Positions 1 to 7,343 of a DNA stretch of 64,000 bases are shown here, piece by piece. The notes under the pieces are model-generated. The model searched no databases and was not told where the DNA came from. It worked only from the letters and a program-made list of their open reading frames with translations. Source of the DNA: Thiodiazotropha sp040507225 (GTDB taxonomy: Bacteria > Pseudomonadota > Gammaproteobacteria > Chromatiales > Chromatiaceae). A program made the position numbers and the translations under genes. The stretch's first letter is position 1. Each line of letters begins with the position of its first letter. The DNA lies in NCBI GenBank assembly GCA_040507225.1, contig JBEVVG010000001.1, positions 868,001 to 932,000 on the forward strand, read 5' to 3'.

Positions 1-308
1 GCCTCTGCCGCAGATTCGGATCTGGTTTCGGGTTGCTGCTGTTGGCTTGACGGGTCAGCAGTTGCAGCGGGGTCGGGAGTGACCGATGCGGAAGCAGCCG
101 GTTTGGCTTCAGCGACGGCTTTCTTCTTGGGAGCGGCCTTTTTGACAGTAGCGGCTTTCTTCTTCGCCACCTTCTTTTTCGCCGCCTTCTTCTTTACGAC
201 CTTCTTGGCGGTCGCCTTTTTCTTAACGACTTTCTTTTTCACCGTTCCGCTGTCTTCGGCCGGTTTAGACTCTGTATTGTCGTCGGTCTGATTGGTCTCG
301 TCAGCCAT
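1..308 (-). CDS. Lysine/alanine-rich histone H1-like protein (3' end outside window)
   Basis: The frame opens with an ATG at 308, preceded by a strong GGGGG ribosome site about 5 nt upstream, and runs off the left edge after about 102 codons. The N-terminus is acidic (MADETNQTDD). Residues ~24-72 are tandem KKK/KAA/KKV-type basic blocks, followed by an Ala/Pro/Ser/Gln-rich stretch. This composition is that of eukaryotic histone H1-like C-terminal tails, seen in bacterial AlgP-like nucleoid proteins and in PhaF-like granule proteins. No folded domain is visible in the part present, so DNA binding is inferred from charge alone. It could also be the tail of another low-complexity protein. Confidence 0.6.
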   Translation of the reverse strand, partial: MADETNQTDDNTESKPAEDSGTVKKKVVKKKATAKKVVKKKAAKKKVAKKKAATVKKAAPKKKAVAEAKPAASASVTPDPAATADPSSQQQQPETRSESAAE

Positions 309-404
309 CTTTTCCCCCTTGTGGCGTTCGGAATATCACTCCACCATTTTACCCAAAACCCTGGGAAGTCAAGAATATTCCCAAGAAAGAATGATCAGCT
401 GGCT

Positions 405-426
405 TAGGGTCTGTCAACAGGCCCTA
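405..426. repeat. Short inverted repeat (TAGGGTCTGT / ACAGGCCCTA)
   Basis: Two 10-bp arms separated by a 2-nt loop, with one G-T wobble, lie between the H1-like gene and the phosphorylase gene. The core TAGGRYCTGTY recurs near 4520, 38170, 46993 and, reversed, near 60915, always intergenic or at a gene end. It may be a terminator-like hairpin or a remnant of a small mobile repeat. No T-run follows on either strand. Confidence 0.4.
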
Positions 427-480
427 GCATCCTGAATTCTGGGTACAGATCACGCCCGGTCAGTCAGGTGTTGAAATTCT

Positions 481-1218
481 CTAACCTTCAAGCAACGCGA
501 TAATCAGCCGCTTTGCCTGTTCCATGCCGTGTATCAGGTGTTTCTCGATATCGGTCATGGTGATCGGCGACTCCCGTTTACCCGCCGCCCAGTTTGAAAC
601 TACCGCACAGGAGGCATAGCAGAGCTTGAATTCCCTGGCCAGGGCCGCTTCGGGCATCCCGGTCATTCCCACGATATCACAGCCATCACGTTCCATGCGA
701 ACGATCTCCGCCGCGGTTTCCAGTCGCGGCCCCTGGGTGGCTCCGTAGGTTCCCCGGCCGACGCTCTCCACACTGCTTTGATGCGCGGCGGAGATCAGAC
801 TCTGGCGCAGTTCCTCACAATAGGGATAGGTGAAGTCGATGTGCGTGACCTGCTGCAGGTCGCTTTCGAAGATCGTCTGCTCCCTGCCAAAGGTGTAGTC
901 GATGATCTGATCGGGTATCACGATGCTGCCAGGCTTCATCTCCGGGGTGATGCCGCCCACTGCCGCCACAGCGATGACCCGGTCCATCCCAAGATGGTGC
1001 AGTGCCCACATGTTCGCCCGGTAATTCACTCGATGCGGCGGAATCGTGTGCGAAGCCCCGTGACGAGGAAGAAAAACCACTTCTGTGCCGGCGATGCGGC
1101 CGTGTGTAAAAGCCGCAGAGGGGTCACCAAACGGCGTGTGACAAACTTCACGATGGGTAATTTCCAGATCCGGAATCTTATCCAGACCGCTCCCACCGAT
1201 AATGGCTATCTTGGTCAT
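481..1218 (-). CDS. S-methyl-5'-thioinosine phosphorylase (MTAP/PNP family)
   Basis: At 245 residues this is a full-length member of the purine nucleoside phosphorylase / MTAP superfamily. The N-terminus IAIIGGSGL is the phosphate-binding loop, FLPRHGASHTIPPHRVNYRA is the classic family signature, and GPRLETAAEI and GMTGMPEAALARE are further core motifs. The nearby hpt and nagZ genes match the neighbourhood of the Pseudomonas enzyme that cleaves methylthioinosine to hypoxanthine and methylthioribose-1-phosphate, and Hpt could salvage that hypoxanthine. Specificity for methylthioinosine over methylthioadenosine is inferred from this context. The start is the ATG at 1218. Confidence 0.85.
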   Translation of the reverse strand: MTKIAIIGGSGLDKIPDLEITHREVCHTPFGDPSAAFTHGRIAGTEVVFLPRHGASHTIPPHRVNYRANMWALHHLGMDRVIAVAAVGGITPEMKPGSIVIPDQIIDYTFGREQTIFESDLQQVTHIDFTYPYCEELRQSLISAAHQSSVESVGRGTYGATQGPRLETAAEIVRMERDGCDIVGMTGMPEAALAREFKLCYASCAVVSNWAAGKRESPITMTDIEKHLIHGMEQAKRLIIALLEG

Positions 1219-1320
1219 GCCCTGTCTATCTGTGCCCGTAACTGTTGTTGTGATTCATATCGCGACGGCCGTCTTGCCGCGTATTCTCGCGCGGTACGCA
1301 CCGTGAACCGCGCGTGCTTG

Positions 1321-1926
1321 TCAAAGCAGATCTGCGTGACTGGCCAGGTAATCCGCGACCCCTTCCGGGCTGCCTTTCATCCCATCGTCACCCTGCTTCC
1401 AGCCTGCCGGGCAGACTTCTCCGTGTTCTTCGGTGAACTGCAGGGCGTCGATCATACGCAGCATCTCGTCGATATTCCGTCCCAGCGGGAGATCATTGAC
1501 GATCTGGTGACGCACGACACCGCTCTTGTCGATCAGGAACGAGCCCCGGAAAGCGACCTTTCCGTCAGGCGTTTCCACATCGTAGGCCTTGCACACGGCA
1601 TGATTCAGGTCGGCCACCAGCGGGTACGCAACCGGCCCGATGCCCCCCTCGTTCACCGGGGTGTTGCGCCATGCGTTGTGGGTAAAGTGGGAATCGACGG
1701 AACACCCCACCACGGCCACCTGGCGTTGCTCGAACGCATCAAGACGATGGTGGAAGGCGATCAGTTCGGAGGGACAGACGAAAGTGAAATCCAGGGGGTA
1801 AAAAAACAATACCGCATACTTGTCTTTAATCGCCTCGCTGAAAGTGAAATCATCTACGATGGTTCCGTCACCCAATACCGCCGATGCGGTGAAATCCGGA
1901 GCCTCGCGGCCAACCAATACGCCCAT
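1321..1926 (-). CDS. Typical 2-Cys peroxiredoxin (AhpC/Prx1 type)
   Basis: This 201-residue thiol peroxidase reduces H2O2, organic peroxides and peroxynitrite. The peroxidatic cysteine is C51 in FVCPSEL, following YPLDFTF. The resolving cysteine is C172 in GEVCPAGW, and the ~30-residue C-terminal arm is typical of decameric 2-Cys enzymes. The gene lies about 100 bp downstream of the methylthioinosine phosphorylase promoter side and follows the hemerythrin gene on the same strand, separated from it by a terminator. The reductant (thioredoxin or AhpF) cannot be read from the locus. Confidence 0.93.
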   Translation of the reverse strand: MGVLVGREAPDFTASAVLGDGTIVDDFTFSEAIKDKYAVLFFYPLDFTFVCPSELIAFHHRLDAFEQRQVAVVGCSVDSHFTHNAWRNTPVNEGGIGPVAYPLVADLNHAVCKAYDVETPDGKVAFRGSFLIDKSGVVRHQIVNDLPLGRNIDEMLRMIDALQFTEEHGEVCPAGWKQGDDGMKGSPEGVADYLASHADLL

Positions 1927-2040
1927 TTTGTACCTCCTACTGCTTCCGATACGTCATTGTGAAACAACCGCGTACGCCCATCATGTCCGGTGCACACAGT
2001 CCGAGAGGTATCTTAGAGGGTCTGGGCGGCGGATGCCATG

Positions 2041-2064
2041 AAAAAAAGGGGGCCACAAGCCCCC
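2041..2064 (-). terminator. Rho-independent terminator after the hemerythrin gene
   Basis: On the minus strand GGGGGC-TTGTG-GCCCCC forms a six-pair GC stem, followed at once by seven T residues. It lies 26 nt past the hemerythrin stop codon and separates that gene from the downstream peroxiredoxin gene, which therefore needs its own promoter. Confidence 0.85.
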
Positions 2065-2089
2065 TCACATCTCCTCCACCATCCTGACA

Positions 2090-2530
2090 CTACATGGCCC
2101 GGGCAAACACCCCGGATTTTTCCAGTGTAGGGATCAGGATTGTCTCTTCGCGCTGAATACGATCTTCAATCATGTCGAAGATTTCAAAGGTGTCCGCAAT
2201 GAAATCATCAGTGAAATTGAAATCGCAGTTTTTGAGCCATTTGTTGTGATATTGCTCAAACTGTTTACGCATGGGTTTCTGGCCATTCAGAAATCCCCAG
2301 GCCATCGACTTGAGTTTGGGATCCTGATGGGTCAGCAGATCAGGGTAGACGCCTCTGTCCTGCTCGATCATGTGCTCTTTCATCTTATCTGCCAGATCAC
2401 AGATCATTTTGTGAGCCGTCATCGCGGTGGGACGTATACTCAATTGCTCCTTCGTCATCATAGCCCTGAGATCACTGATGATCTCCTGCATATCGGAATG
2501 GCTACCTCGCAGACTTTCCAAAGTACTCAC
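2090..2530 (-). CDS. Hemerythrin-like (HHE) cation-binding protein
   Basis: This 146-residue all-helical protein has histidine/acidic residues spaced as in a diiron hemerythrin fold: H11, H40, H53 with E56/D58 nearby, H95, and a C-terminal ED-x7-ETILIP helix. Such single-domain proteins bind O2 or NO or sense iron and redox state; the exact role is not determined here. It is transcribed alone, with a 16-bp perfect palindrome about 110 bp upstream and a strong terminator downstream. Association with the neighbouring peroxiredoxin suggests a redox-stress role (inference). Confidence 0.8.
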   Translation of the reverse strand: MSTLESLRGSHSDMQEIISDLRAMMTKEQLSIRPTAMTAHKMICDLADKMKEHMIEQDRGVYPDLLTHQDPKLKSMAWGFLNGQKPMRKQFEQYHNKWLKNCDFNFTDDFIADTFEIFDMIEDRIQREETILIPTLEKSGVFARAM

Positions 2531-2638
2531 TCTCTACCCTCCTACAAAGATGGTCCCGTTCCGTACCGCTCTTATCGGAATCAAGGTGATAATAGAAACG
2601 CAATGTCGCCCGGTCTTCGCCGGGTTGTGTCATGCTTA

Positions 2639-2654
2639 GGGTCAAGCTTGACCC
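2639..2654. promoter_or_regulatory. 16-bp perfect palindrome upstream of the hemerythrin gene
   Basis: GGGTCAAGCTTGACCC is perfectly self-complementary. It sits in the 227-bp gap between the end of hpt and the hemerythrin start. It could be an operator for a dimeric regulator of the hemerythrin gene or part of hpt transcription termination; no T-run follows. Confidence 0.35.
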
Positions 2655-2757
2655 ATAATCAGTCGGATGGCAATAGACGCTTAATATTTCTACTGTTTTT
2701 CTAGGAAATTACGCAGGGATAACCCTAGGGACAGAGCCAATGCGTTAAGGGTTTTTA

Positions 2758-3330
2758 CTAACTTTTCGAGCCTTCCGTTGCATCCATTCCCACCGCGTAG
2801 ATGGCCGGCAGGTTGCGATGATACTCCATGTAGTCCATTCCAAAGCCGAACACATAGCGATCCTCGACCTGCAAGCCGACGAAATCCGCCCGAAACCCAT
2901 TCCCCCGGTCATGATGTTTTTCCACCATGACTGCAGAATAGACCTCCTGCGCACCCGCCTCCCGGCAGGCAGAGACAATAGCCTCCAAGGTAATTCCATG
3001 GTCGAGGATATCGTCGATGACCAGAACCACTTCGCCCTGCAGAGAGTTGCTCGGACGACCGATCCATTCCAATTCCGCCCCGCTGATCGCACCCCGGTAG
3101 CGGGTGGCGTGCACATAGTCCTGACGCAGGGGGAAGTGCATACGGGTCAGCAGATGTCCTGCCGGTATCAAAGCGCCGTTCAGCACGCACAGCACCAGGG
3201 GATTCCTGGTTGACAGTTTACCGGTGATTTCCAGGGCGAGTCTGTCGCAGGCGGCCTGCACTTCGGACTCTGAGTAGAGCCTGTCGGCAGTAGCGAGCAC
3301 CTCGGATGCTTGTTGTGGCGTAATGGACAT
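2758..3330 (-). CDS. hpt: Hypoxanthine-guanine phosphoribosyltransferase
   Basis: This enzyme transfers phosphoribose from PRPP to hypoxanthine or guanine. The PRPP-binding signature is VVLVIDDILDHGITLEAI, and the upstream PCVLNGAL-type loop and downstream VGLQVEDRYVFGFGMD follow family order. The frame is open up to 3378, where it would overlap the nagZ stop by 4 bp. The internal ATG at 3330 gives a 190-residue protein of family length and is preferred. It follows nagZ on the same strand, probably cotranscribed. Together with methylthioinosine phosphorylase it forms a purine salvage route. Confidence 0.88.
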   Translation of the reverse strand: MSITPQQASEVLATADRLYSESEVQAACDRLALEITGKLSTRNPLVLCVLNGALIPAGHLLTRMHFPLRQDYVHATRYRGAISGAELEWIGRPSNSLQGEVVLVIDDILDHGITLEAIVSACREAGAQEVYSAVMVEKHHDRGNGFRADFVGLQVEDRYVFGFGMDYMEYHRNLPAIYAVGMDATEGSKS

Positions 3331-3374
3331 GGTGTGGTTCGTTTCCCGTTTGGCGTGACTTACCGCCGCAACGA

Positions 3375-4424
3375 TCATTCCAACGGCAGATCCAGGCTGG
3401 AGACCATCTCCGGCCTGGTCAACTGCTGGACGGCCTGTTTCCAGCGTGGATCGAGATGCATCTGTTGCGCGGTCACCGGCTTTCTGCCATGCATTCTCAC
3501 GAGTCGTACGTGGGCGGCCGGATCATCATGCTGTTCAAGCCGATCCAGCACCTGGCGGGCGGCCGGGCGATTATTGCAAATCAGCACCATATCACAACCC
3601 GCTTCCAGCGCGAGTTTCGCCCGCCCTCCGTAATCCCCGCCTTCCTGGGCCGCGGCCATATTCAGATCGTCACTGAAGATCACGCCCTGAAACGCCAACT
3701 GCTTGCGCAACACATTGTGAAGCCAGAAATGGGAAAAACCCGCCAATTGAGGATCGATCCCCGCATAGATGACATGCGCGGGCATAATCGCCTCCATGCC
3801 TGAACGGATCATGTGTTCGAAGGGTCTCAGGTCATCCATTTCCAGGTCCTCGAAACGCCGTTGATCCACAGGCAGGGAGAGATGGGAATCCTCCGTCACC
3901 CCGCCATGGCCTGGAAAGTGTTTACCGACCACCGCCATGCCGGCCGAGTGACAACCGTGCATCCAGGCCTGCGCCAGACGTGAAACGACTTCGGGACGCC
4001 GGGAGAAGGCCCGGTCACCGATGACCTCGCTGACACCATGTCCGAGATCGAGAACCGGCGCAAAACTGAAGTCGACACCGCAGCTGCGCAGTTCCATGGC
4101 CATCAGCCAACCCCCCTGTTCCGCCAGGCGGATGCCTCTTTCCGGTTGCTTTTCGTATTGTTCTCCGTACCAGGCCGCGGGAGGTAATTCGGTAAATTCT
4201 TTGCGGAAGCGCTGTACCCGTCCCCCTTCATGATCCACCGCAATCAGGAGATGGGGCGATCGTGTCGCATGAATCTCCTCACACAGTTGGCGCAACTGCG
4301 ACATCGACTCGAAGTTACGACTGAACAGGATCACCCCGCCCACTGCCGGGTGTCCCAGGAGGGTGCGCTCCTCATCCGAAAGACGGGTGCCTTGCAGATC
4401 GAGCATCACAGGACCAAGACTCAT
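3375..4424 (-). CDS. nagZ: Beta-N-acetylhexosaminidase (glycoside hydrolase family 3)
   Basis: This 349-residue cytoplasmic enzyme removes GlcNAc from anhydromuropeptides during peptidoglycan recycling. Family hallmarks are present in order: DHEGGRVQRF near residue 65, KHFPGHG with the following DSHLSLP loop near residue 175 (the catalytic His/Asp loop), and GVIFSDDLNM with the nucleophile Asp near residue 245. It has no signal peptide. The stop overlaps a possible upstream hpt start, so the two are likely translationally linked. In beta-lactam-resistant relatives its product feeds AmpR signalling; no ampR or ampC gene is seen here. Confidence 0.93.
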   Translation of the reverse strand: MSLGPVMLDLQGTRLSDEERTLLGHPAVGGVILFSRNFESMSQLRQLCEEIHATRSPHLLIAVDHEGGRVQRFRKEFTELPPAAWYGEQYEKQPERGIRLAEQGGWLMAMELRSCGVDFSFAPVLDLGHGVSEVIGDRAFSRRPEVVSRLAQAWMHGCHSAGMAVVGKHFPGHGGVTEDSHLSLPVDQRRFEDLEMDDLRPFEHMIRSGMEAIMPAHVIYAGIDPQLAGFSHFWLHNVLRKQLAFQGVIFSDDLNMAAAQEGGDYGGRAKLALEAGCDMVLICNNRPAARQVLDRLEQHDDPAAHVRLVRMHGRKPVTAQQMHLDPRWKQAVQQLTRPEMVSSLDLPLE

Positions 4425-4519
4425 CAGGCGTCACCCCACGGGCGATACGTTGCACCCGTCTTGAGCCGGCCCCGTTGAGCGTCCCCCTTGGTTCGAATCA
4501 TGATATTTGTCCTGGCTGA

Positions 4520-4530
4520 TAGGGTCTGTC
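4520..4530. repeat. Copy of the TAGGGTCTGTC repeat core
   Basis: TAGGGTCTGTC followed by a T-rich stretch lies in the 274-bp gap between the nagZ start and the FliL-like gene. It is identical to the left arm of the inverted repeat at 405, but no second arm is present. The gap otherwise shows no gene. Confidence 0.3.
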
Positions 4531-4698
4531 TTTTTAATTCAAATGTTTAGCGACTGCAAGATGGCCATCTACCAATCGTCGATGGGGTAAACGCTTTATC
4601 CAGCAGGCTGAAGGGTGAAATTCGAGGTCAAGAGATGCCGCGGGATGCCGTAAACCTGATAGACCCGGAAACCTTCATCTGACAGATTACCGACTATC

Positions 4699-5106
4699 AT
4701 GCCAAGTTCCAGATTGTCCCGATTGCTCCTCACCTGCCTGCTACTGCTGACAGTTCAGCCCCTGTGGTGCGCTGATGACGAGGAACAGCCCGAGGTCATC
4801 AGCTACTACCAGATCAAACCCTCGCTGGTGGCCAACCTCGCAAGCGGCGGCCGCTATGTGCGATGCGATATCCAACTCATGACCAAGGATCCGGCATTTA
4901 TCGAAACCCTCAACCAACACGGCCCGGCGATTCGGCACAGCCTGCTGTTGCTGCTTTCCGAACAGAACGGGAGTGAGTTGAAAAACAGCGAGGGAAAAGA
5001 GTCGCTGCGCAAAAAGGCGCTCTCGGAAATCGATAAACTCATGCAGTCCCTGGAAAAGGAGAACGCGGTCGAGGGCCTGTTCTTCACCACCTTTTTCGTC
5101 CAGTGA
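4699..5106 (+). CDS. Secreted FliL-like protein
   Basis: This 135-residue protein has a clear N-terminal signal peptide (Arg/Ser-rich start, LLLTCLLLLTVQPLWC, cleavage near residue 24). Residues ~35-135 resemble the periplasmic domain of FliL: YYQIKPSLVANL, then a strand/helix pattern with IRHSLLLLLSEQ, and a final FFTTFFVQ strand. Unlike classical FliL it has a cleavable signal instead of a persistent TM anchor. No flagellar gene is nearby, so a direct role in the motor is doubtful. FliL-like proteins of this type occur as orphans in gammaproteobacteria. It is convergent with the ABC permease gene, with a 5-bp gap. Confidence 0.65.
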   Translation: MPSSRLSRLLLTCLLLLTVQPLWCADDEEQPEVISYYQIKPSLVANLASGGRYVRCDIQLMTKDPAFIETLNQHGPAIRHSLLLLLSEQNGSELKNSEGKESLRKKALSEIDKLMQSLEKENAVEGLFFTTFFVQ

Positions 5107-5111
5107 AGCAT

Positions 5112-5912
5112 TTAAATGCGGTGATCCAGCCAGTCTCGCAGCCGATCTCCGATCAGGTTGAGTGACAACACCACCAGCATGATGGCTATGCCCGGCGCGA
5201 GCACCATGTGGGGCGCCATCAGCATATAGCCGGCGCCATCCCGGATCATGCTGCCCCAGGAAGCCTGGGGTGGCTGAACGCCGAGCCCCAGATAGGAAAG
5301 CCCCGCTTCCGCAATCACCGTACCAGCCAGACCAAATGTGGCCTCAACGATCAGCGGTGCCGCCAGCATCGGCAGGATATGCCACCCCAGGATGCGCCAG
5401 CCCGGCGTACCGAGCGCCCGCGCGGCAGTCACATGCTCACGCTGCTTCAGCGCCAGGACCTGCCCCCGCGCGAGTCGGGCATAACCCACCCACCCCACCG
5501 CGGACAGGGCGATGATCAGGTTGTCGATTCCCGGTCCCATCACACCGGCCAGAGCGATGGCGAGGAGAATCCCGGGAAACGCAAGAAACACGTCCACGAT
5601 GCGCATCAGCACCAGATCGAGCCAACCGCCCCGGTATCCCGCAACCAATCCCAGTACGGTGCCTACAAGCAGGGAGAGCGTCACCACGCCCAGGGCCACG
5701 ACAAAGGAGATCCGGGCCCCGGACCAGAGCCGTGACAAGACCGAGCGTCCCAGGTCGTCATAACCCAGAAGCGTCTCCACCCCGGGGGGGTCGAGTATGT
5801 GCTGGAGCTGGATCCTGCCGGCCTGCTCGGTGACGATATCCGCACTCAAAGCCGCCAGTGCCCATACCAGGATCGGCATCAGGGGCAGCCAGCGCCGTGT
5901 CAGATCAGCCAT
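5112..5912 (-). CDS. Peptide-type ABC transporter permease (DppC/OppC family)
   Basis: The 266-residue integral membrane protein has about six TM helices. It has the DppC-type N-terminus with the LGYDDLGRSVLSRLWSGARIS segment after TM1, and a binding-protein-dependent transport (EAA-type) loop near ARALGTPGWRILGWHILP. It overlaps the upstream DppB-type gene by 8 bp and is the last gene of the run. It should pair with that permease to form the channel. No ATP-binding subunit gene lies in this cluster. Confidence 0.88.
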   Translation of the reverse strand: MADLTRRWLPLMPILVWALAALSADIVTEQAGRIQLQHILDPPGVETLLGYDDLGRSVLSRLWSGARISFVVALGVVTLSLLVGTVLGLVAGYRGGWLDLVLMRIVDVFLAFPGILLAIALAGVMGPGIDNLIIALSAVGWVGYARLARGQVLALKQREHVTAARALGTPGWRILGWHILPMLAAPLIVEATFGLAGTVIAEAGLSYLGLGVQPPQASWGSMIRDGAGYMLMAPHMVLAPGIAIMLVVLSLNLIGDRLRDWLDHRI

Positions 5913-6828
5913 TCAGACGTATCCTCGGATCGGCCCAGGCGTAGGCCAGGTCGGTCAGGGTATTCACCGTCACATAAGTCAGGCTGATCAACAGCACGCA
6001 GCCCTGAACCACCGGGTAGTCCCGCTGCTGGATGGAATCGATCATCAGGGAACCGATACCCGGCCAGTCGAACACCACCTCGGTCACCACGGCGCCTCCC
6101 AGCAGCGCCCCCAGCTGCAATCCGATCAAAGTCAGCACCGGCAGCCAGGCATTGCGCATGGCGTGATGCCAGACCACCCGCCATTCACTGAGTCCCTTGG
6201 CCCGTGCGGTGCGGACAAAATCCTCCCCGAGCACCTCCAGGAGGCTGCTGCGCACCATCCGGGCAAGGATCGCGGCCAGCGAGGTACCCAGGGTCAAAGC
6301 CGGAAGAATCAGGCTGCTCAATCCCTCGCGGCCGCTCACCGGAGTCCAGCCCAGCCCCAGGGAGAACAGCATGATCAACAACGGCCCCAGCCAGAAATTG
6401 GGAATCGCCGCGCCCAGCATGGAAAAACCCATCGCCCCCCAGTCCCATCCCTGGCCGCGCTTCATCGCAGCCAGAATGCCCAAGGGCAACGCCACAAGCA
6501 CGGCCACGAGCAGCGCTGCCAAGGCCAGTTGCAGGGTGGCGGGGATTCTTTGCGCAAGCAGTTCGCTGACCGCCTGACGGCTGTGCAGAGACTGGCCCAG
6601 GTCCAGGCGAACCAGGCCGCCGAAATAGTCGCCCAGCTGTCGCGGCAGAGTTTGATCCAGTCCCAGGCTGGTCCGCAACGCGCTGCGATCGGCAGGCCGC
6701 GCGGATTCACCCAACATCACATCCACCGGGTCACCGGGGACCAGGTGAATCAGAAAGAACACCAGCAGCAACACACCCAGTGTGGCGAGCAGGGCGCTCA
6801 TCAGACGTGCGAGCAGGTATTGACCCAT
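5905..6828 (-). CDS. Peptide-type ABC transporter permease (DppB/OppB family)
   Basis: The true start is the ATG at 6828, giving 307 residues beginning MGQYLLARLMSALL; the frame is open further upstream but that part is antisense noise over the L,D-transpeptidase gene. The start overlaps the transpeptidase stop as ATGA. N-terminal TM1 is followed by the HLVPGDPVDVMLG motif typical of DppB. The EAA loop reads ARAKGLSEWRVVWHHAMRNA, and the C-terminal VVTEVVFDWPGIGSLM is characteristic. It forms the membrane channel with the downstream DppC-type protein. Confidence 0.9.
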   Translation of the reverse strand: MGQYLLARLMSALLATLGVLLLVFFLIHLVPGDPVDVMLGESARPADRSALRTSLGLDQTLPRQLGDYFGGLVRLDLGQSLHSRQAVSELLAQRIPATLQLALAALLVAVLVALPLGILAAMKRGQGWDWGAMGFSMLGAAIPNFWLGPLLIMLFSLGLGWTPVSGREGLSSLILPALTLGTSLAAILARMVRSSLLEVLGEDFVRTARAKGLSEWRVVWHHAMRNAWLPVLTLIGLQLGALLGGAVVTEVVFDWPGIGSLMIDSIQQRDYPVVQGCVLLISLTYVTVNTLTDLAYAWADPRIRLNG

Positions 6829-7343
6829 CAGCCGGAAATCTCCACCGGGGTGCCGGTTTCGACCCAATCGAACACCCGCAGCAGGTCCCGGTTGCGCATT
6901 CGAATGCAGCCATGGGACGCCGCCAGACCCATGGGTTCGCTGTCCGGTGTGCCATGAATGTAGATGAAGCGACGCAGGGTATCCACCGGACCTCCCCGGT
7001 TGTAACCCGGTTGGGTGCCGGTGAGCCAGAGAATGCGGGTCAGGATCCAGTCCCGCTCGGGAGCCCGGGTGGCAAGTGCCTGGGTATAGATCTCCCCGGT
7101 GGGACGACGACCGACAAATACACTGTTCTCCGGACAACCGGCACCGATCTTCAGGCGCACCTTATGCCAGCCCCTGGGGGTGCAGCCGCTGCCAAGGGCC
7201 TCACCGGCCCCATTGCTCGCGGTGGAGACGGGGAAACGCATCACCATCGCCCCATCCCGCAGGCAAACCAGGCTCTGGGTCGATAGTTCGATGCGCAGTT
7301 GCCGGTGACTTCGTCCCGGCTGCTTGTCAGGGCTCTCACTCAA
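6828..7343 (-). CDS. L,D-transpeptidase (YkuD family)
   Basis: The YkuD catalytic motif is present as IHGT followed by SHGCIRM, with the nucleophile Cys in SHGC. These enzymes cross-link or modify peptidoglycan at diaminopimelate or attach lipoprotein. The chosen start is a TTG at 7343, which gives 171 residues, has a GGGAG ribosome site 8 nt upstream, and overlaps the binding-protein gene by 8 bp. An ATG at 7400 would give 190 residues with a 65-bp overlap and no ribosome site. No signal peptide is seen with either start, which is odd for a periplasmic enzyme. The gene lies between a binding protein and its permeases. Confidence 0.82.
   Translation of the reverse strand: MSESPDKQPGRSHRQLRIELSTQSLVCLRDGAMVMRFPVSTASNGAGEALGSGCTPRGWHKVRLKIGAGCPENSVFVGRRPTGEIYTQALATRAPERDWILTRILWLTGTQPGYNRGGPVDTLRRFIYIHGTPDSEPMGLAASHGCIRMRNRDLLRVFDWVETGTPVEISG

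Noticed and set aside
778..1962. 394-codon plus-strand open frame
   Set aside because: It runs antisense through the phosphorylase and peroxiredoxin genes and shows no family motifs.
4490..4499. GGTTCGAATC, a tRNA T-loop-like word
   Set aside because: The flanking bases do not pair into a T stem and no acceptor or anticodon arm is found.
5797..6957. 386-codon plus-strand open frame
   Set aside because: Antisense to the two permease genes; Gln/His-rich shadow of hydrophobic codons.
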